Below, piece by piece: positions 1 to 12,559 of a stretch of 64,000 nt of DNA (the stretch's first letter is position 1; the number at the start of each line of letters is the position of its first letter). A program made the position numbers and the translations under genes. The notes beneath the pieces are model-generated. The model searched no databases. It had not been told where the DNA came from and worked only from the letters and a program-made list of their open reading frames with translations. The stretch lies in assembly GCA_022829145.1 (NCBI GenBank), contig CM040746.1, forward strand, positions 26,720,832-26,784,831, given 5' to 3'. Source of the DNA: Albula goreensis. Lineage: Eukaryota; Chordata; Actinopteri; Albuliformes; Albulidae.

Positions 1-3000
1 CTGGACTGAACTGCTGCAGTATTGTGAACAAGAGGTGAGGATTTACAAATCGTAACTTGCAAAAAGAGATTCGGGTTTTGTTGGTGTCGTTAGGACCTGG
101 GTGCAGTTGGCATTGAACTGCCTCAATAAAGCTACTTACGGTAAGAGTGGACTGTAAGAAATCCACATTCATTTTGTGTCAACACAAATTTATAGAAATT
201 TATACAGTCCACTCCTTTAATAATGCATTCTGGACTTTGCTAATTGCAGGGTCACATGACTGCCTCTCGGCGGGCTCTTGGAGCGTTCCTCACACGATAC
301 CCACTTTGTTATGGCTACTGGAAAAAGTTTGCAGACCTCGAAAGACGTGCAGGGAACACGAACAGGGCTCAGGAGGTGGGTGAAGTTGCAGTTATGCAGT
401 CAAGTACCGTATGTTATGTGTGAATTTTGCTATGCTTGTTGATTTCCTGAATGTATGTTTGCTTGGTGTGAGTTTGTGTTTAATGTTTAATGTAAGTATA
501 TATGTATAATGTGTGTGTGTGAGAATGAATGTGTGTGTATATATGTGTGTGTATATATATATATATATATCTGCACGTATTTCTTTGGAGTGTGATACAG
601 TGTAGGCTCCATGTGTGCTACATGTAGGTTAATATTTTTAAGTATATGTTTCACTGATGTGAATGGATTTTTCTAGGTTTGTGTGCGAGGTCTGAAGGCG
701 ATCCCGCTGAGTGTGGACTTATGGATCCACTACATCACACTGTTGCAGGACACGCTTAATATGAACCTACCAGAATCCACCCAGCGCATTCGCAGGTATG
801 AACCGAACCATCATCTTAAGTATCCTTGCAGCATGTTATCTGAAACAAAATTCAGGTAATAATAAAAAAAATCAGGTAACTTTAAGCATCCATGCAGCAG
901 ATATTTGTGTTTTCTGCGGGTCAGCACATAAAGGTATATCCTAATAAAACAAATAGCACTGACCTTGCACCCTAAAATACAAAAACATGTGTCTGCTTCT
1001 ATCTGTCCTTTAACTCCCCTGCAGAGCTGCCTTCCAAATGGCTCCCTTGCTCCCCGCTCCTTTCTTCTTAGAACCCTAACTTCTCTTGGATTAGTGATCG
1101 GTGAGTTAGCGCGAGCGTGCTAATCACAGGTCAGCAGTCAATAGGGAGGGAGGGGCGCTTTGGAATGCTGTGCTTTTTGCTGCTTAACTAAATGATCCTG
1201 TGTCCCTCTCCCCGCTCGCAGTGCATTTGAGTCTGCTGTGGCAGCAGCTGGGATGGATTTCCACTCGGACCGACTGTGGGAGATGTATACTGAGTGGGAG
1301 AGAGAGCAGGGCGATCTGCGGGCTGTGACTGCTGTCTATGACAAAGTGCTGAGTATCCCCACTCAGCTGTATGGAGGACACTTTGAAAGGTGAAAATGTA
1401 CTGACACAACACACTTACTGGGTTCACCATGCTTTACTTTGAATAATCACTGTGAATAATTAATGAGGTGACACACTACAGAAGGGACAGGTGGTGATCT
1501 TGGTGAATATTATTGGCAGCTGTTTGCAGCACAGGTGTACACATGTACAAAACAGGCAAATAACAGATTTATCTCCTGAGTAGAGAAATTAGACAACACA
1601 TTATCATTTAAAATATTTTCTGAGAATGCCACAACAGGAAAGTTCTGTTAAACAGGCAAAATTATGAATTTAGTTTAGTAATTTAGCTCTACATTGTACT
1701 TAGGTCATATGCGTGCATTAATCAAAATCATGCTGTCCCATCCTTTCCTCAGATTTAAGGCTTTCCTTTTGGCTCACCACCCCCGAGATGCCCTGCCTGC
1801 AGAGGAATTTGGGCGTTTACGTTTAGAGTTTCAGCAGAGCCAGGGAGAGGGTACCACTCCCGCAGAGGGGGAAGAAGAGAGACCCCCAGGGGAGGATAAC
1901 CCCAGTGACACTGGCACTGGGCACCAGGACACGGTATGGTAGAAGACCCTATCAATGTTTCACTTTTAGTCGGAAATCATTGTTCTGTCTAATAAATGCA
2001 ATGATTTTGCAGTTTGGAAATCATTTCCTTAAGGGCTTGGTTTATTTTAACATAATCCTAATGCCATACACAACCCAATAAACAAAAGTGTTGTTGCTGG
2101 ACAAAATTATACTTTTTGACAGTGGCAATAAGAAAATGTTGTGAAACTGTCTGAAGAATAATAAAGCATGTTGTGGTTTTATGACCCTTTTTTTAGTAAC
2201 TGCTGCTGAAAGTACTTACGCCAGTAATATTATGAATGTAATATTTTCTTAATTAGTGCTCTGAGGTTCTCTTGTGCTTGTCTGACATGTGCTTTCATGT
2301 CCACCCAGGAAGAACAAATACAGAAGATGCAGGAACTGCTGTTGGCCCACAAACAGAAGGTGTACCAGCAAACTGAGATTGAAGTTGGGAAGCGATGGAA
2401 CTTTGAGGAAGCTGTGAGTTTGCAGGGGCACATATAGCACTTGTAGTAATCTGTGGTGTATTTATCTGAAACCTTCAAATAAGTGGTAACAGGTGTTTGA
2501 AGCAAAGCTCAGTGATGTGGCCTGTAGTTAAAACAGAATAAGCCAGCTGAATGAATTTTGGATATACAGTTATTGCCAACATTATTGTCACCCTTGCTGT
2601 CTTAAGCCACAGAGATTTTGATTTTCATGTGAAGAGTTTTCATTTGCAACACACATGTATGTTCATCTCTCTTGCTTCCTGTGTTCATATGTAGATCAAA
2701 AGGCCTTACTTCCATGTGAAGCCCCTGGACCGGGCCCAGCTGAAGGCCTGGCAGACCTACCTGGACTGGGAGATCAGTGAGGCTGGCCAGCAAGGCCATG
2801 GTGAGGTGGCAGAAGGGCAGGAGGCTGTGAGCGAGAGAAGAAACAGAGACAAGCGGGTGCTGATTCTGTTTGAGCGATGCTTGATCGCCTGTGCACTGTA
2901 CGAAGAGTTCTGGACTAAGGTGAGAGGAGAGCATACTTGTGGATTAGTATTTTGAAAGGGGAATCATTTAATGCACTTGCTGATTTTGTAAAAACAGTGG

Positions 3001-5724
3001 GATGCATCTGACTGAAAAGAACAATATCCTTGTGCAATTCTGTATTTTGCATGTTAATATTTGGCATGTTCAGATAGAGAGGGCCAGCAGCATTAAAAGT
3101 GTTAAAGGTAAGGTTTTAAGGCTAAAGGTATCAAAATGTAATGAGGCACATTACTGGAAATCATTAGTGTTGGGCACCTTTGTTACAGCCTCCTCATCCA
3201 GTGTAGCTTGAATTATTGTTACAGGCAATTGCAGGTTCTAAGCCTGCACTAAAGGAGGTCCAAAAAAAACCTTTTTTGGTCGTGAAAAAATGCTGTCAAT
3301 ACGCTTATTCATTTCCAGTGATGTGTGTGATTGACATTTGCTGTGGACATTGCTGCAATCCTGTTGCTTCATGGCAATAACAGGTACATGTTTGTGTGTT
3401 ACAGTATGTGCGGTACTTGGAGCAGTACAGCGTGGAAGACGCACGCAATGTTTACCGACGGGCCTGTGAGATCCATCTATCGCACAAGCACAGCATGCAC
3501 CTGCAGTGGGCCACCTTTGAGGAGAGGCATGGTAGGATACACAGATTCATTGTGCCCACATATCCACTGAGTACATCCACACAACAACACTTAGCAGATT
3601 TATACATTTGCACAATGATCTAGCATTGATTTGTAGAGCTGACTTTTCCATAGCTCTACATATTCCATACAGCAGAAATCCAAAAGTGTGAATATCCCTC
3701 TTAAACTGTTGTGAAGGGGGAATTTTGAATCATTTCAAAAACATGTCTTTTATGCGAATACCACTCATTTATAAGCAAGTGAGTTTAAGTGAGTTTCTTT
3801 TAAAGTCCTATAAAGTCTGTTCTTTTTTTCTTTTAAAGTCCTACTAAATCCAATTTCTTCATCTGCTTTGGTAAAGATTCACATTTTCTGTCACAGTATA
3901 TAGCTTTAATCATTTCTCTGTATCTCTTCTATCATCATCATTCTCTCTCTCTCTCTTCTTCATCCCCACTTTACCACAGGCAACATCCCCGAAGCTCGTC
4001 GTGTGCTGGAGAACCTGGAACAGGCTATGCCAGGGTTGGCCATGGTCCGCCTGCGGAGGGCGGGGCTAGAGAGACGTACTGGCCGATTGGACCAGGCGGA
4101 AACCCTGCTCCGGGAGGCAGTGCAGCAGAGCAAGGACACACCCTCACTTCACGCCTTCTACTCAATTAAACTGTCCCGGTTGCTCCTGAAGCTGAGCAAG
4201 AATGCAGCCAAAGCCAAGGGTGTGCTGCTGGAGGCCATCGAGCTCAGCCCGGTGAGAGACGGGTGGAGGCAGAGAGCAGAGAGGGCCAGAGAGGAGGTGT
4301 TAGAGAGGGCCAGAGAGGATTAGTTGGTGTTTAGTGTGAACCTGCGGCTATAGAGCAAGGGACAAGAGCTTTAATGTGCAAAAAGAGCTTGTTAATCTCA
4401 GTCATGAAGTCGCTTAGAATATGTGTTAAGCCACCAATCCAAATCAATAGTTTTGGAAACTGTTATGATTGGCCAAGTCGAGAGCCAATTAAACGGAAAG
4501 ATAGGAAATGAGTTTTCTCTCACACTGTAACAAGACTTGTTGTCTGTCCATTCTCATATTACCCTTAATATCTTTTTTCCCTCATTTCCTGTTCCTCCCT
4601 TTCTTTACCCCCCTTTTTGTCTGGCCCAATCATATGCCTCTCCAGGACAACAGCAAACTGCACCTGAATCTCCTGGAATTGGAGGTGGCCGGAGACATAC
4701 GAGGTAGCGGGACAGGGGTGCAGCAGTGTGTGAGCCGGGCCCTTGCTGCCCCCCTATCCCCACGCACCAAATTGCTCTTCTCACAGCGGGGGCTACAATT
4801 TGCTGAGGACTTTGGAGCCACTGTACAGAGGTCAGTATTAGCTCCACAGGGCTAATGCAGGGGTGCTTGAGGGTTTGTCATGTGGACTGTGCAGGTGTGA
4901 CTGGTAGCCAGGGCTGTCTGGCTGTTTTTTACCCTCACATTTCTCACTGTCATGATGTTCTTTTTTCCACAGTGTGATGACAGTGTATGATGAGCATCAG
5001 AAGTTGCTGAAGGAAATTGGCAGTAAGAAGAGGACTGCTGAGAATGGGTATGAAAGTGGGAAATGTTACAACTTTAAAACACAACTAAGATGGAATTTGT
5101 GGTTTACTTTTTGGAATTAAGAGTTTGTTTCCATGGTGTTTACATTGGGTTCCTGTGTGAAGGGGCATTAAGGGCCTTCATCTATGTGCAGTGTGATTTT
5201 TTTATATTGACCGCTTGGTTTGACGTCTCTGTTTGGTGTTCCTCCAGAGATGACAATGACCCAGAGAAAGTCAGCAAATTGGAAGACAGCCCTGCCATGT
5301 CTGCGCCTTCCATGGCAACACCTCCAGTTGCACCGCCAGTTCCCATGACAACACCCCCTCCCCCCATGATGGGGGGAGACATGAGCAGCTCCCATTCTGC
5401 GTATGGCTATGGAGGCTGGTATCAGGTACGGAACTTGCATTTGACCTCCAAGAAAACGCACCACTCTCCTTCAAAGCTGCATGCCACCAGAATTTAGTAA
5501 ACCTGTACTAATACATGCAGTCGCTTGGAGCTATAACGAGGATTCATCATTCTTGTCCCATTTGAAAATGAATCCGTTCTTGTACAGTTAAATGTGTCAA
5601 AGAACAATGTGCTAAGTAATAACATGTACATTGCCTTTACTCCTCTCTCTCATAGCAACAGCAGTATGGAGGTTATGGCTATCAGAATCCTTGGAACTAC
5701 AATCAGTACTACCCTCCAAGCTAA
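1..5724 (+). CDS. prpf39: Pre-mRNA-processing factor 39, 5'-truncated by window edge
   Basis: PRPF39 is a nuclear HAT (half-a-TPR) repeat protein associated with U1 snRNP that acts in 5' splice-site recognition. Thirteen exons are visible: 1-34 (partial), 250-375, 677-795, 1222-1389, 1753-1933, 2309-2413, 2695-2919, 3405-3531, 3980-4251, 4646-4830, 4973-5047, 5248-5425 and 5656-5724 (stop TAA 5722-5724). All have GT/AG borders and phases that join in one frame. Diagnostic stretches are [62 protein letters not shown] and [15 protein letters not shown], which match known PRPF39 segments in order. The C-terminus is a low-complexity Pro/Met/Thr tail (exon 12) followed by a Gly/Tyr/Gln end finishing NQYYPPS. 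The start codon and N-terminal exons lie to the left of the window. Identity rests on remembered family sequence; the exon joins are read directly. Confidence 0.95.
545..571. repeat. (TG)n/(TA)n microsatellite in a prpf39 intron
   Basis: Alternating TG and TA dinucleotides run through the intron between the exons 250-375 and 677-795, with the purest TA stretch at about 552-571. Confidence 0.7.
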
Positions 5725-7060
5725 GAGAACAGCCAATGGCACCAAGACAGACAACAGATCTTGTAAAGATTTTGGTTTGCATTGTTCACCCACACAGAAA
5801 ATACTTTTGCTGAGCATGTAATAACTAGCAAAACACAATTCTCAAAAGTGACCTGCAGGTGGTACTATTGATTGGATAGACAGTTTTGTATGTACAAATT
5901 GCTCTACACCTATTCACTGAACAACTTGAAATGATGAATGTGTCCTTAAAGTTTCAGAATGGTCTTTAATAGGGATTGACTTCAAGAGAAACTATTGCAG
6001 TATGTCTTCAGGTGTTTTCAAATTTTACTGTGATGGGCAACTCCTATCAATGCAAGACTGTAATGTGCTTACTGTTTTTAACCAATCAAAATCCCATTTC
6101 ACCCATTTTGATCTATTTTTTGTCTCCAGTGTCTTCAAACAAATATGTATACCTCCATACTAGTACAATTTGACAACTCTAGTCCTTTTATTTGGTGTTT
6201 CCCATCATTTAAAATACTTCTTCATTCAGCAGTTCTCCATGCTTTTCAGGCACCTTGAAAATTTGGTAGACTTGGGGAGAATGGGATAGTTTACTCAGCA
6301 GGCTCTCCAGAGTGGCTATGATTGGCTCATATGTGGAGTTGTACACTGATGCACCTGAGGGGTACATCAGTGGAGCTTTTCAGATTGGGGTAAGAATAAG
6401 ATATTTTTTAAGATGATCAGTGGAATTTTATCATCAGGTTGTCATTAAGTAAAAGCTGTTTTTTGGCACGATAGAAAATTACACATTCCAGAGTTTGCCT
6501 AGGTTTTTGTGTATGTGTACATGTTTTTTAATGGATTGAAATGCATGGCAAGAGAGAATTTATGAATCCCCAGAGATACAATCTTGATGTCCAAAGATCT
6601 CTCCATTAATGCTGTCTTTTGGATTACATGCCACTGGCAGTGCAGTTTCTTCTCAAAAGTTTCTTCTCACTCTTGAGTTGGGAGACTCTGTGCTGCTTAA
6701 AATGCAGAAAAACTCTTCAAGTAGATTTTTTTTTTTTTTTTTTTTTTACATTTGATGCTAATCTAATTTGTGAGGTTCCAGTTCTGACCACAGAGTGTGG
6801 TTTAATCTGTAAATTCCACTCAAAACTGTTGCCTTTTAAGTCCCTCAGCCATATGTTTCTGTTAATTAATGCCATTCCATATTTTCTGCCTCATTTGAGA
6901 GGAGCCCAAATGGTTCACTCTAGAAAATTTGCACAAGCCAAATTAACATGTACAGCAGACAAGTGTCAATGTTTGTTCGAATCTAAGGATGGTAAAAATT
7001 TTAACTTCCAATGTTGCGTGTGTATTTTTATACAAAATAAAAGCTAGTGGACTAATCTAC
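5725..7060 (+). other. prpf39: prpf39 3' untranslated region with poly(A) signal
   Basis: Non-coding sequence follows the prpf39 stop. The best poly(A) signal is AATAAA at 7036-7041, giving a predicted 3' UTR of about 1.3 kb. A T run lies at 6727-6747. No other gene was recognised here. The end point is inferred from the signal, not from transcript data. Confidence 0.55.
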
Positions 7061-7245
7061 TTTTTCCAGTTATCATTCATTGTTGTATAACAGGAAAACA
7101 ACTGCTTTGGTGCTCATGCACTTCAGAAGATAACCCGTAGTGTGTATATGGTGCCGACCTCTTTGAAGAATTTATATAGGTCTACAGGTTTTCCCTATGT
7201 GAAATAAGAATTCAAATTTAACTGATGCATTAACCAATCTTGCAA

Positions 7246-7910
7246 TTCAGACAGATTTGGTGTGGTTTATTGAAATAATCATGCTGTAATAAAGTACACT
7301 GGGTACAAAAACAAGGCCACAAACAACCTTTCCAAACAGTGTGACACAGTACATTGCAGACCTGGTCCTGATGGTCCACAAAACATTTTTTGTCGAGTGG
7401 GTGCTGTGTGAATGCACTAAACCATCGGTTCCTAAGTAGACATCGGAAAAGATGTTCACAAAATTTTGAATGGTTTATTTAGAATATCGAGGTCTCCCTT
7501 TGCACCTTTGTTAATGCATGAATCCGTTATCCAAATCAAATAAGCTTCTCTGGCTTTACAAGGACATTAGAAAACCACACAGTCAATTTTCCCTCACACA
7601 CCAACATGCCTAAAACCATCCCCCACAGAAAGCTATTAATTCTGGAGTATATTTTACAGCACACAAAAAGCCCAAAATACACACCAAACAATTATATTTA
7701 CAAGTTTTAAGGGGTACAAAATTAGCCATGTTAATAAAAATGTAATCTGTAATAAGCATGGGATGCTTCATGGGTTAACTTAGTGATAGAACAGGATACT
7801 GCAGTTTCTCTATCCAGGTTTGCAAATGCTTCTCTGTATAAAGTTTACTGAAATGTCCTTCTGCCTCCTTGCTGATGGATGTCTGCAAATGGTGCTCTAG
7901 GAATGTCTGC
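7246..7910 (-). other. mrpl49: mrpl49 3' untranslated region
   Basis: This is the minus-strand sequence downstream of the mrpl49 stop codon. AATAAA on the minus strand is at 7266-7271, so the transcript probably ends near 7246. That leaves only about 200 bp between the predicted 3' ends of mrpl49 and prpf39, which converge. The boundaries are inferred. Confidence 0.5.
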
Positions 7911-9971
7911 TCAGAATCCCTTTTTGATCAGCCAGTCCTTTAGCTCTTTATCAAAGTCACCTTTGACCCTAATGCATCTGGTTACCTCGTTCACCTGTGT
8001 GGGTGGGACTTTGCCTGTCATCTGACACAAATGTTCCTTCACATCCTTTTCCAAAGCCTGGACAATCAAACAAAGATAGAAACACGCTGATTAAAAACTA
8101 GGATCTAATTTGGCTGGGAGTAAACAAGTACATAATCTAAAACAGAGCCAAATCATAGTAGCAGGAAGTTGTCGAGGTCTGGATTGACTCATCTGGCCAG
8201 TGCACCAGTTTGCAAGGATTAAAATAATAAATCTGTTTAGCAGTAGGAGCATAAAAATCTGCTGTTCATGTCATCCCTTCAATAATTAAATATGGATACA
8301 AAATGTAATGTAACTTTGACTTAAAAATGTTACCTAAATCTGAGGAACTGAAGTCTTAAGTTCTGAAGTAATGTTCTTTCGTGTGGACGTTACAGTGGGT
8401 AATGATTCCCAAATGTTTGAGTGTACACAACATCGGGTATGATGTGCTCACCCAGATGTCACCTTCAACTTTGCGCACAAGAGTGGTTATCCGGTTTCCA
8501 TGGGTGATGTCTTTGTAGACTGGGACATTGTGCATGCGGGAGCGACGTATCATGTAGGGAAGATCAGGGGGCACTGCTGCAGTTGGTGAGGTGAAGAAAA
8601 GGAAAAGAAGAAAAATGAGGATGACTTTCAACTGGAGCCCATAAACCTGAATAAAGTGCTACTACATTTTAATCTTTGATACAAAAAACACCATCAACCA
8701 TTTTGACTAATTACAAGGCATACATTATGGACAACGAATTATTATGGACCTTATGATCCTGAGTAAGGTGGTCAAACTATATACAATCTTATTACAATTA
8801 TAATATGAATATGATTCCACAACTAATGCTCCACTGTAAAGCCCGTGCCTTAGCCGTGCTTACATGGACCCATCTCTTGAGAGCACACACTATTTTGATT
8901 CGATTTTCAGTCAGTCAGGATTTCAGTTATCTTACCTGAAGGAGGAGTCCAGCCTGAGGGAGCAGGGCCATCATGTTTAGGAGGGGTGGGAATTTGAGTG
9001 GGTGGGATCAGTCGTTCCACATATTTGTATTCTTCTGTAGACTCAACTATAGAACTGTTTCTCTCTGCTGTCATGCCACTCACCATCTGATTTAAAAGAT
9101 AAATAAAAAAGATGTAGTTTACTGTGTTAGTCACACTCCATCCTTGAAGTCTTCCCCAAAATACTTCCCCAAAATACAAAATATTGTGATATATTTTTGT
9201 GCTGCCTACTTTGCCTTATAAAAATCTATATTGTCATTTAAAGCAGTGGCAGATCCATAACTATTTTCATTCATTGTTAACTAACTTTCCTGACTTTAAT
9301 GCTGTATCTTCCCATCACCCATATGTCCACCAAGGAATGATTTTTGTAATCTCTTAAATGTCTCCAATTTGCCAAAAGAAATTCGTCCGAAAAAGATGAC
9401 GATTTATTCTTAAATATATACACTGCATTTAAACGTATCCATTTTTTTTTTCATTTTGTGAAATGTTCGTCTCTACTGTTGAAATACCATTCGACCCTGT
9501 TGTATTAGACTGACGTTCAGCTCTCAGCTTGAAGTCTCACTAACCTTACCTTGACTAAGGTAGGCAATGCCTGTCATACCACAACTACTGCGATGACAAG
9601 TGTAGCGAACGGGACAAGACTGCTATGATAAGCAACTATGTTTTAGCACTATAACCGTCCTCATATTCCTAAATAAAAATGACGCATTCTAATAGCGTAT
9701 TTACAAAGCAGTATGTAATTTACATACAAGTTGCTTGTCACTCAATACTGTCAACAAGTCGCGATCACAAGTTAGCAAATTCGATGGCTGACTTGGGTTG
9801 TTGCTAAGTGGCTACCACATTAATCCAGTTATCTTGCACAGTCACAATTTATCACCGGCCTCTGCTGCACTTCTTCCTACCTACCCGAACCCGGGGTCCA
9901 TGTCGTTGTAACTGTATGGCTATTAATCCCCTACATATCGTTCTGGACATGTTAAACATGGGAGCCGCCAT
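7911..9971 (-). CDS. mrpl49: Mitochondrial large ribosomal subunit protein mL49
   Basis: This is a nuclear-encoded component of the mitochondrial 39S (large) ribosomal subunit. It has four coding exons on the minus strand: 9885-9971 (ATG 9971-9969), 8936-9086, 8452-8576 and 7911-8057 (stop TGA 7913-7911). Together they make 510 bp, or 169 residues, close to the 166 of human MRPL49. The phases join cleanly. The diagnostic core is [20 protein letters not shown], then [24 protein letters not shown] and an end of LIKKGF, all characteristic of this family. The first 29 residues are Arg-rich with no acidic residues, as expected for a mitochondrial targeting peptide. Exon 3 begins at a tandem CAGCAG acceptor, so a form lacking one alanine is possible. 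The start was chosen for its upstream position and targeting-like N-terminus. Confidence 0.95.
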
Positions 9972-11258
9972 TTTTCTATGACCTCCGCCAAGCAGCTTGG
10001 GGGCGTTTAGCTATGTTCCTGCACATTCTGCTTGACATTCAGGTAATAATCGTTGCTTACAATGTGAATTTACTGCCACCTATTGGAATGGAGTAAAAGT
10101 TGACGATATTGGTATCTGGGATATTGTGGGAAATGTATTGTAATGGTTAGCTGAATTTAGCACTCTAACTCATCCGCATAATGTTACAGGCAGCATTTTC
10201 AGTGTGTGAAAAGTTGTCTTACCAATACTTCTGACTTTTTTTTTTTGGTTTAAATACAGTAAGTGTCCCTGTGACTTGATCTACTGGAGAAACCTCTTTG
10301 ACAAATCAAAGCACAAATCTCATAATAAGAACGTTTTCTTCAAGTTAATAATACTGTTTTCATGTTTAGGTTTATGGTCATTTAAAAAGTTAATCACACA
10401 CTTATAGGTGGTGGTAGTGGTGTACGACATTAAAGTTAGAAAATATGAAATAAAAAGAACTAATAAAGCATAACGGAGGATGACTGCGCCATTTCAGTTT
10501 CTGGTAATATTAGGAGGACCTTAAATTAATGTGATTTCTGTGGAGAATTTCTTTCTTACAGACTTCACAAGTAGCTTTAATTTTTATAAGTTTGTAGAGA
10601 CATTTATGATAACAGAAATCTTGTTTAAATTAGTTTCTTGTTTTTTTCTCCTTCGGAATTTGGCAGCCTGGCTACCAAATTTTCAAACGGGGGTCCGTTT
10701 ATCTTTTTATGTGGACTAAAGAAGTTCAAATGATCAAACTGTTACTGCTGCCTTGTCATGAACGACTTAATGTGACAATAATGTTATATAATACAACTTG
10801 AGTATTCGTCTGTTCTTTTCTTTCATTCCCAGTGTAATGTTCAAAGTTTAAGAATCACCACTGAACATTGGTGTATAACAAGTACTGACACTAGAAATAC
10901 AAGTGTCCCTTATTCAAGTTAATTGGAATGAAGTAATGAAAGACACAATATATGTATGTTTTGGCATTCCGGCCTTGCTTACCAACAGTGAGACGTCTTA
11001 TTAGGAAACACGACTTTCTTATTTGAGAGTCCATTATTTGTGGTTTAGTTTCAATTAAAGAACACTACAGTATCTGACTGAAGTTCTTCTTTTGGGGTTG
11101 TTCACTAACATAACGTACTGTTCGATGGCGGCTTTCTAATAAACGTTTCACCTCATCAAAAAAATTGCTTATAATATTATGTTTGTAATAACCACAAAGA
11201 GAACATGCTGTATATTTACATTTTGCATCTCCAGTGATAAACCTGAACAAGAGGGGGG
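9972..11258. other. Intergenic region between divergent mrpl49 and the hAT-derived gene
   Basis: This AT-rich sequence shows no convincing reading frame. It should hold the mrpl49 promoter just right of 9971, and there is no TATA box at a fitting distance. Nothing else was recognised. Confidence 0.5.
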
Positions 11259-11371
11259 TGACGTTTGTGACATGCCTTAGTAACCTCTACGCAAGCGCAT
11301 AATGACGACAGTTGAACAAGGAAAAAATATTTTCCTTTTCGGCATCACCCCCTAACACAGAAATTGTGCAG
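11259..11371 (+). promoter_or_regulatory. Candidate promoter and non-coding first exon of the hAT-derived gene
   Basis: A short patch that is GC-richer than its surroundings carries a CRE-like TGACGT (11259-11264), an NRF1-like ACGCAAGCGCAT (11290-11301) and a TGACGAC. A strong 5' splice site, CAG|GTGAGTAA, follows at 11371/11372. The next good acceptor is TTTTGTGTAG just before 12559, immediately upstream of the hAT-gene ATG. The simplest reading is an untranslated first exon spliced over an intron of about 1.2 kb. The splice sites are seen; the promoter and exon are inferred. Confidence 0.4.
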
Positions 11372-12559
11372 GTGAGTAAATTTGTATTAGGTTGTTCAGA
11401 CGTTAGAGTATAGCAACAGTAGCTTAAACCTACATGTATTTTGTTTCCTACCTACCGTCAATGGCGTTAAAAAATTGCCAGTTATGTTTGAGGAAGAGGG
11501 AAGCTTGCTAGCTTGTCCCACAACATTGCTAACGTTGCAGAGAACGTAAGCAAGAAGTGTTTTCTCACCAGTCACCATCATTGTCTTCAGGAAACAAAAA
11601 TAGTTCCCTAACCAACAACAGAGAGGGATTAGTTACAGAACAATTCAGAGTAGTCATATATATTAATTAAAATAGCCTATTCATTTTAGACCACTGAACT
11701 TCAATTTATTGTGACTTAAGTTAGCTAGCCGACCTATTACACAAAGTATTGCATTGTTACCATGCTCATTGGCTGCGTAGCCTAGCTACTGGCTAGCGTC
11801 CATATTTATACCCGAATAGGTTGCCATAAATGGCTTGATATAACATTCTCATATATTCAATGGGAACTATCAGCTTCTCTACACTGTGAAGTTAATGTAA
11901 TTACAACCGATAGCAATGTGCATGCTATCAGGGCAACATCAGTTTAACAGGTTTCAAAACCTCGATAAGGTGTGCTGGTGCTTATGGGAATATGGTGCAT
12001 GTAAAGACAGTCAACTATTCCAACAGACACCCTAACTGAGGAGGCTCTGTTTACTTAAGGTGAATGATATTACGAAACAGTATAAAAATCGCTTGGTAAA
12101 GATAATTCATTCTCAAAATACATTGGCGTAACGTGAAAAAGCTAGTTTGGTATTGAGTTTCACAGCCACAAGTAATAATTAACTGATAATCCAGCCAGTA
12201 CTGCTTTGTATTTTTCAGGTTTCCACTTTCTAAGTATAGTTGTGTTTTCACTTGATACATACACTGTAGTTGTGTTTGCCGTTACATATATCAAAGAAGT
12301 ATTTTACATACTGTAAAAGGATGTAAACATTTTTAAAGGCTCAAGTGCTTCAAGTGTAACAGAATGAGTTTGTTTCTTTCTAGTTTTATGTTAAATGAAT
12401 TTCATAGTTTTAATCACACTTTAAATATTTTAAAAGGCAGACATCAGGATAATTTTTTGTCAGGTGTTGTATTTAAAAGTCATGGTAATTGCTGTTCCAA
12501 AAACATAACAACGATATGATGGTCATGGCTAATGTCTCTGATATTTTCTTTTGTGTAGT

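Noticed and set aside
4605..5474. Minus-strand open frames over prpf39 exons 10-12
   Set aside because: They are explained by GC-rich coding sequence of prpf39 on the other strand.
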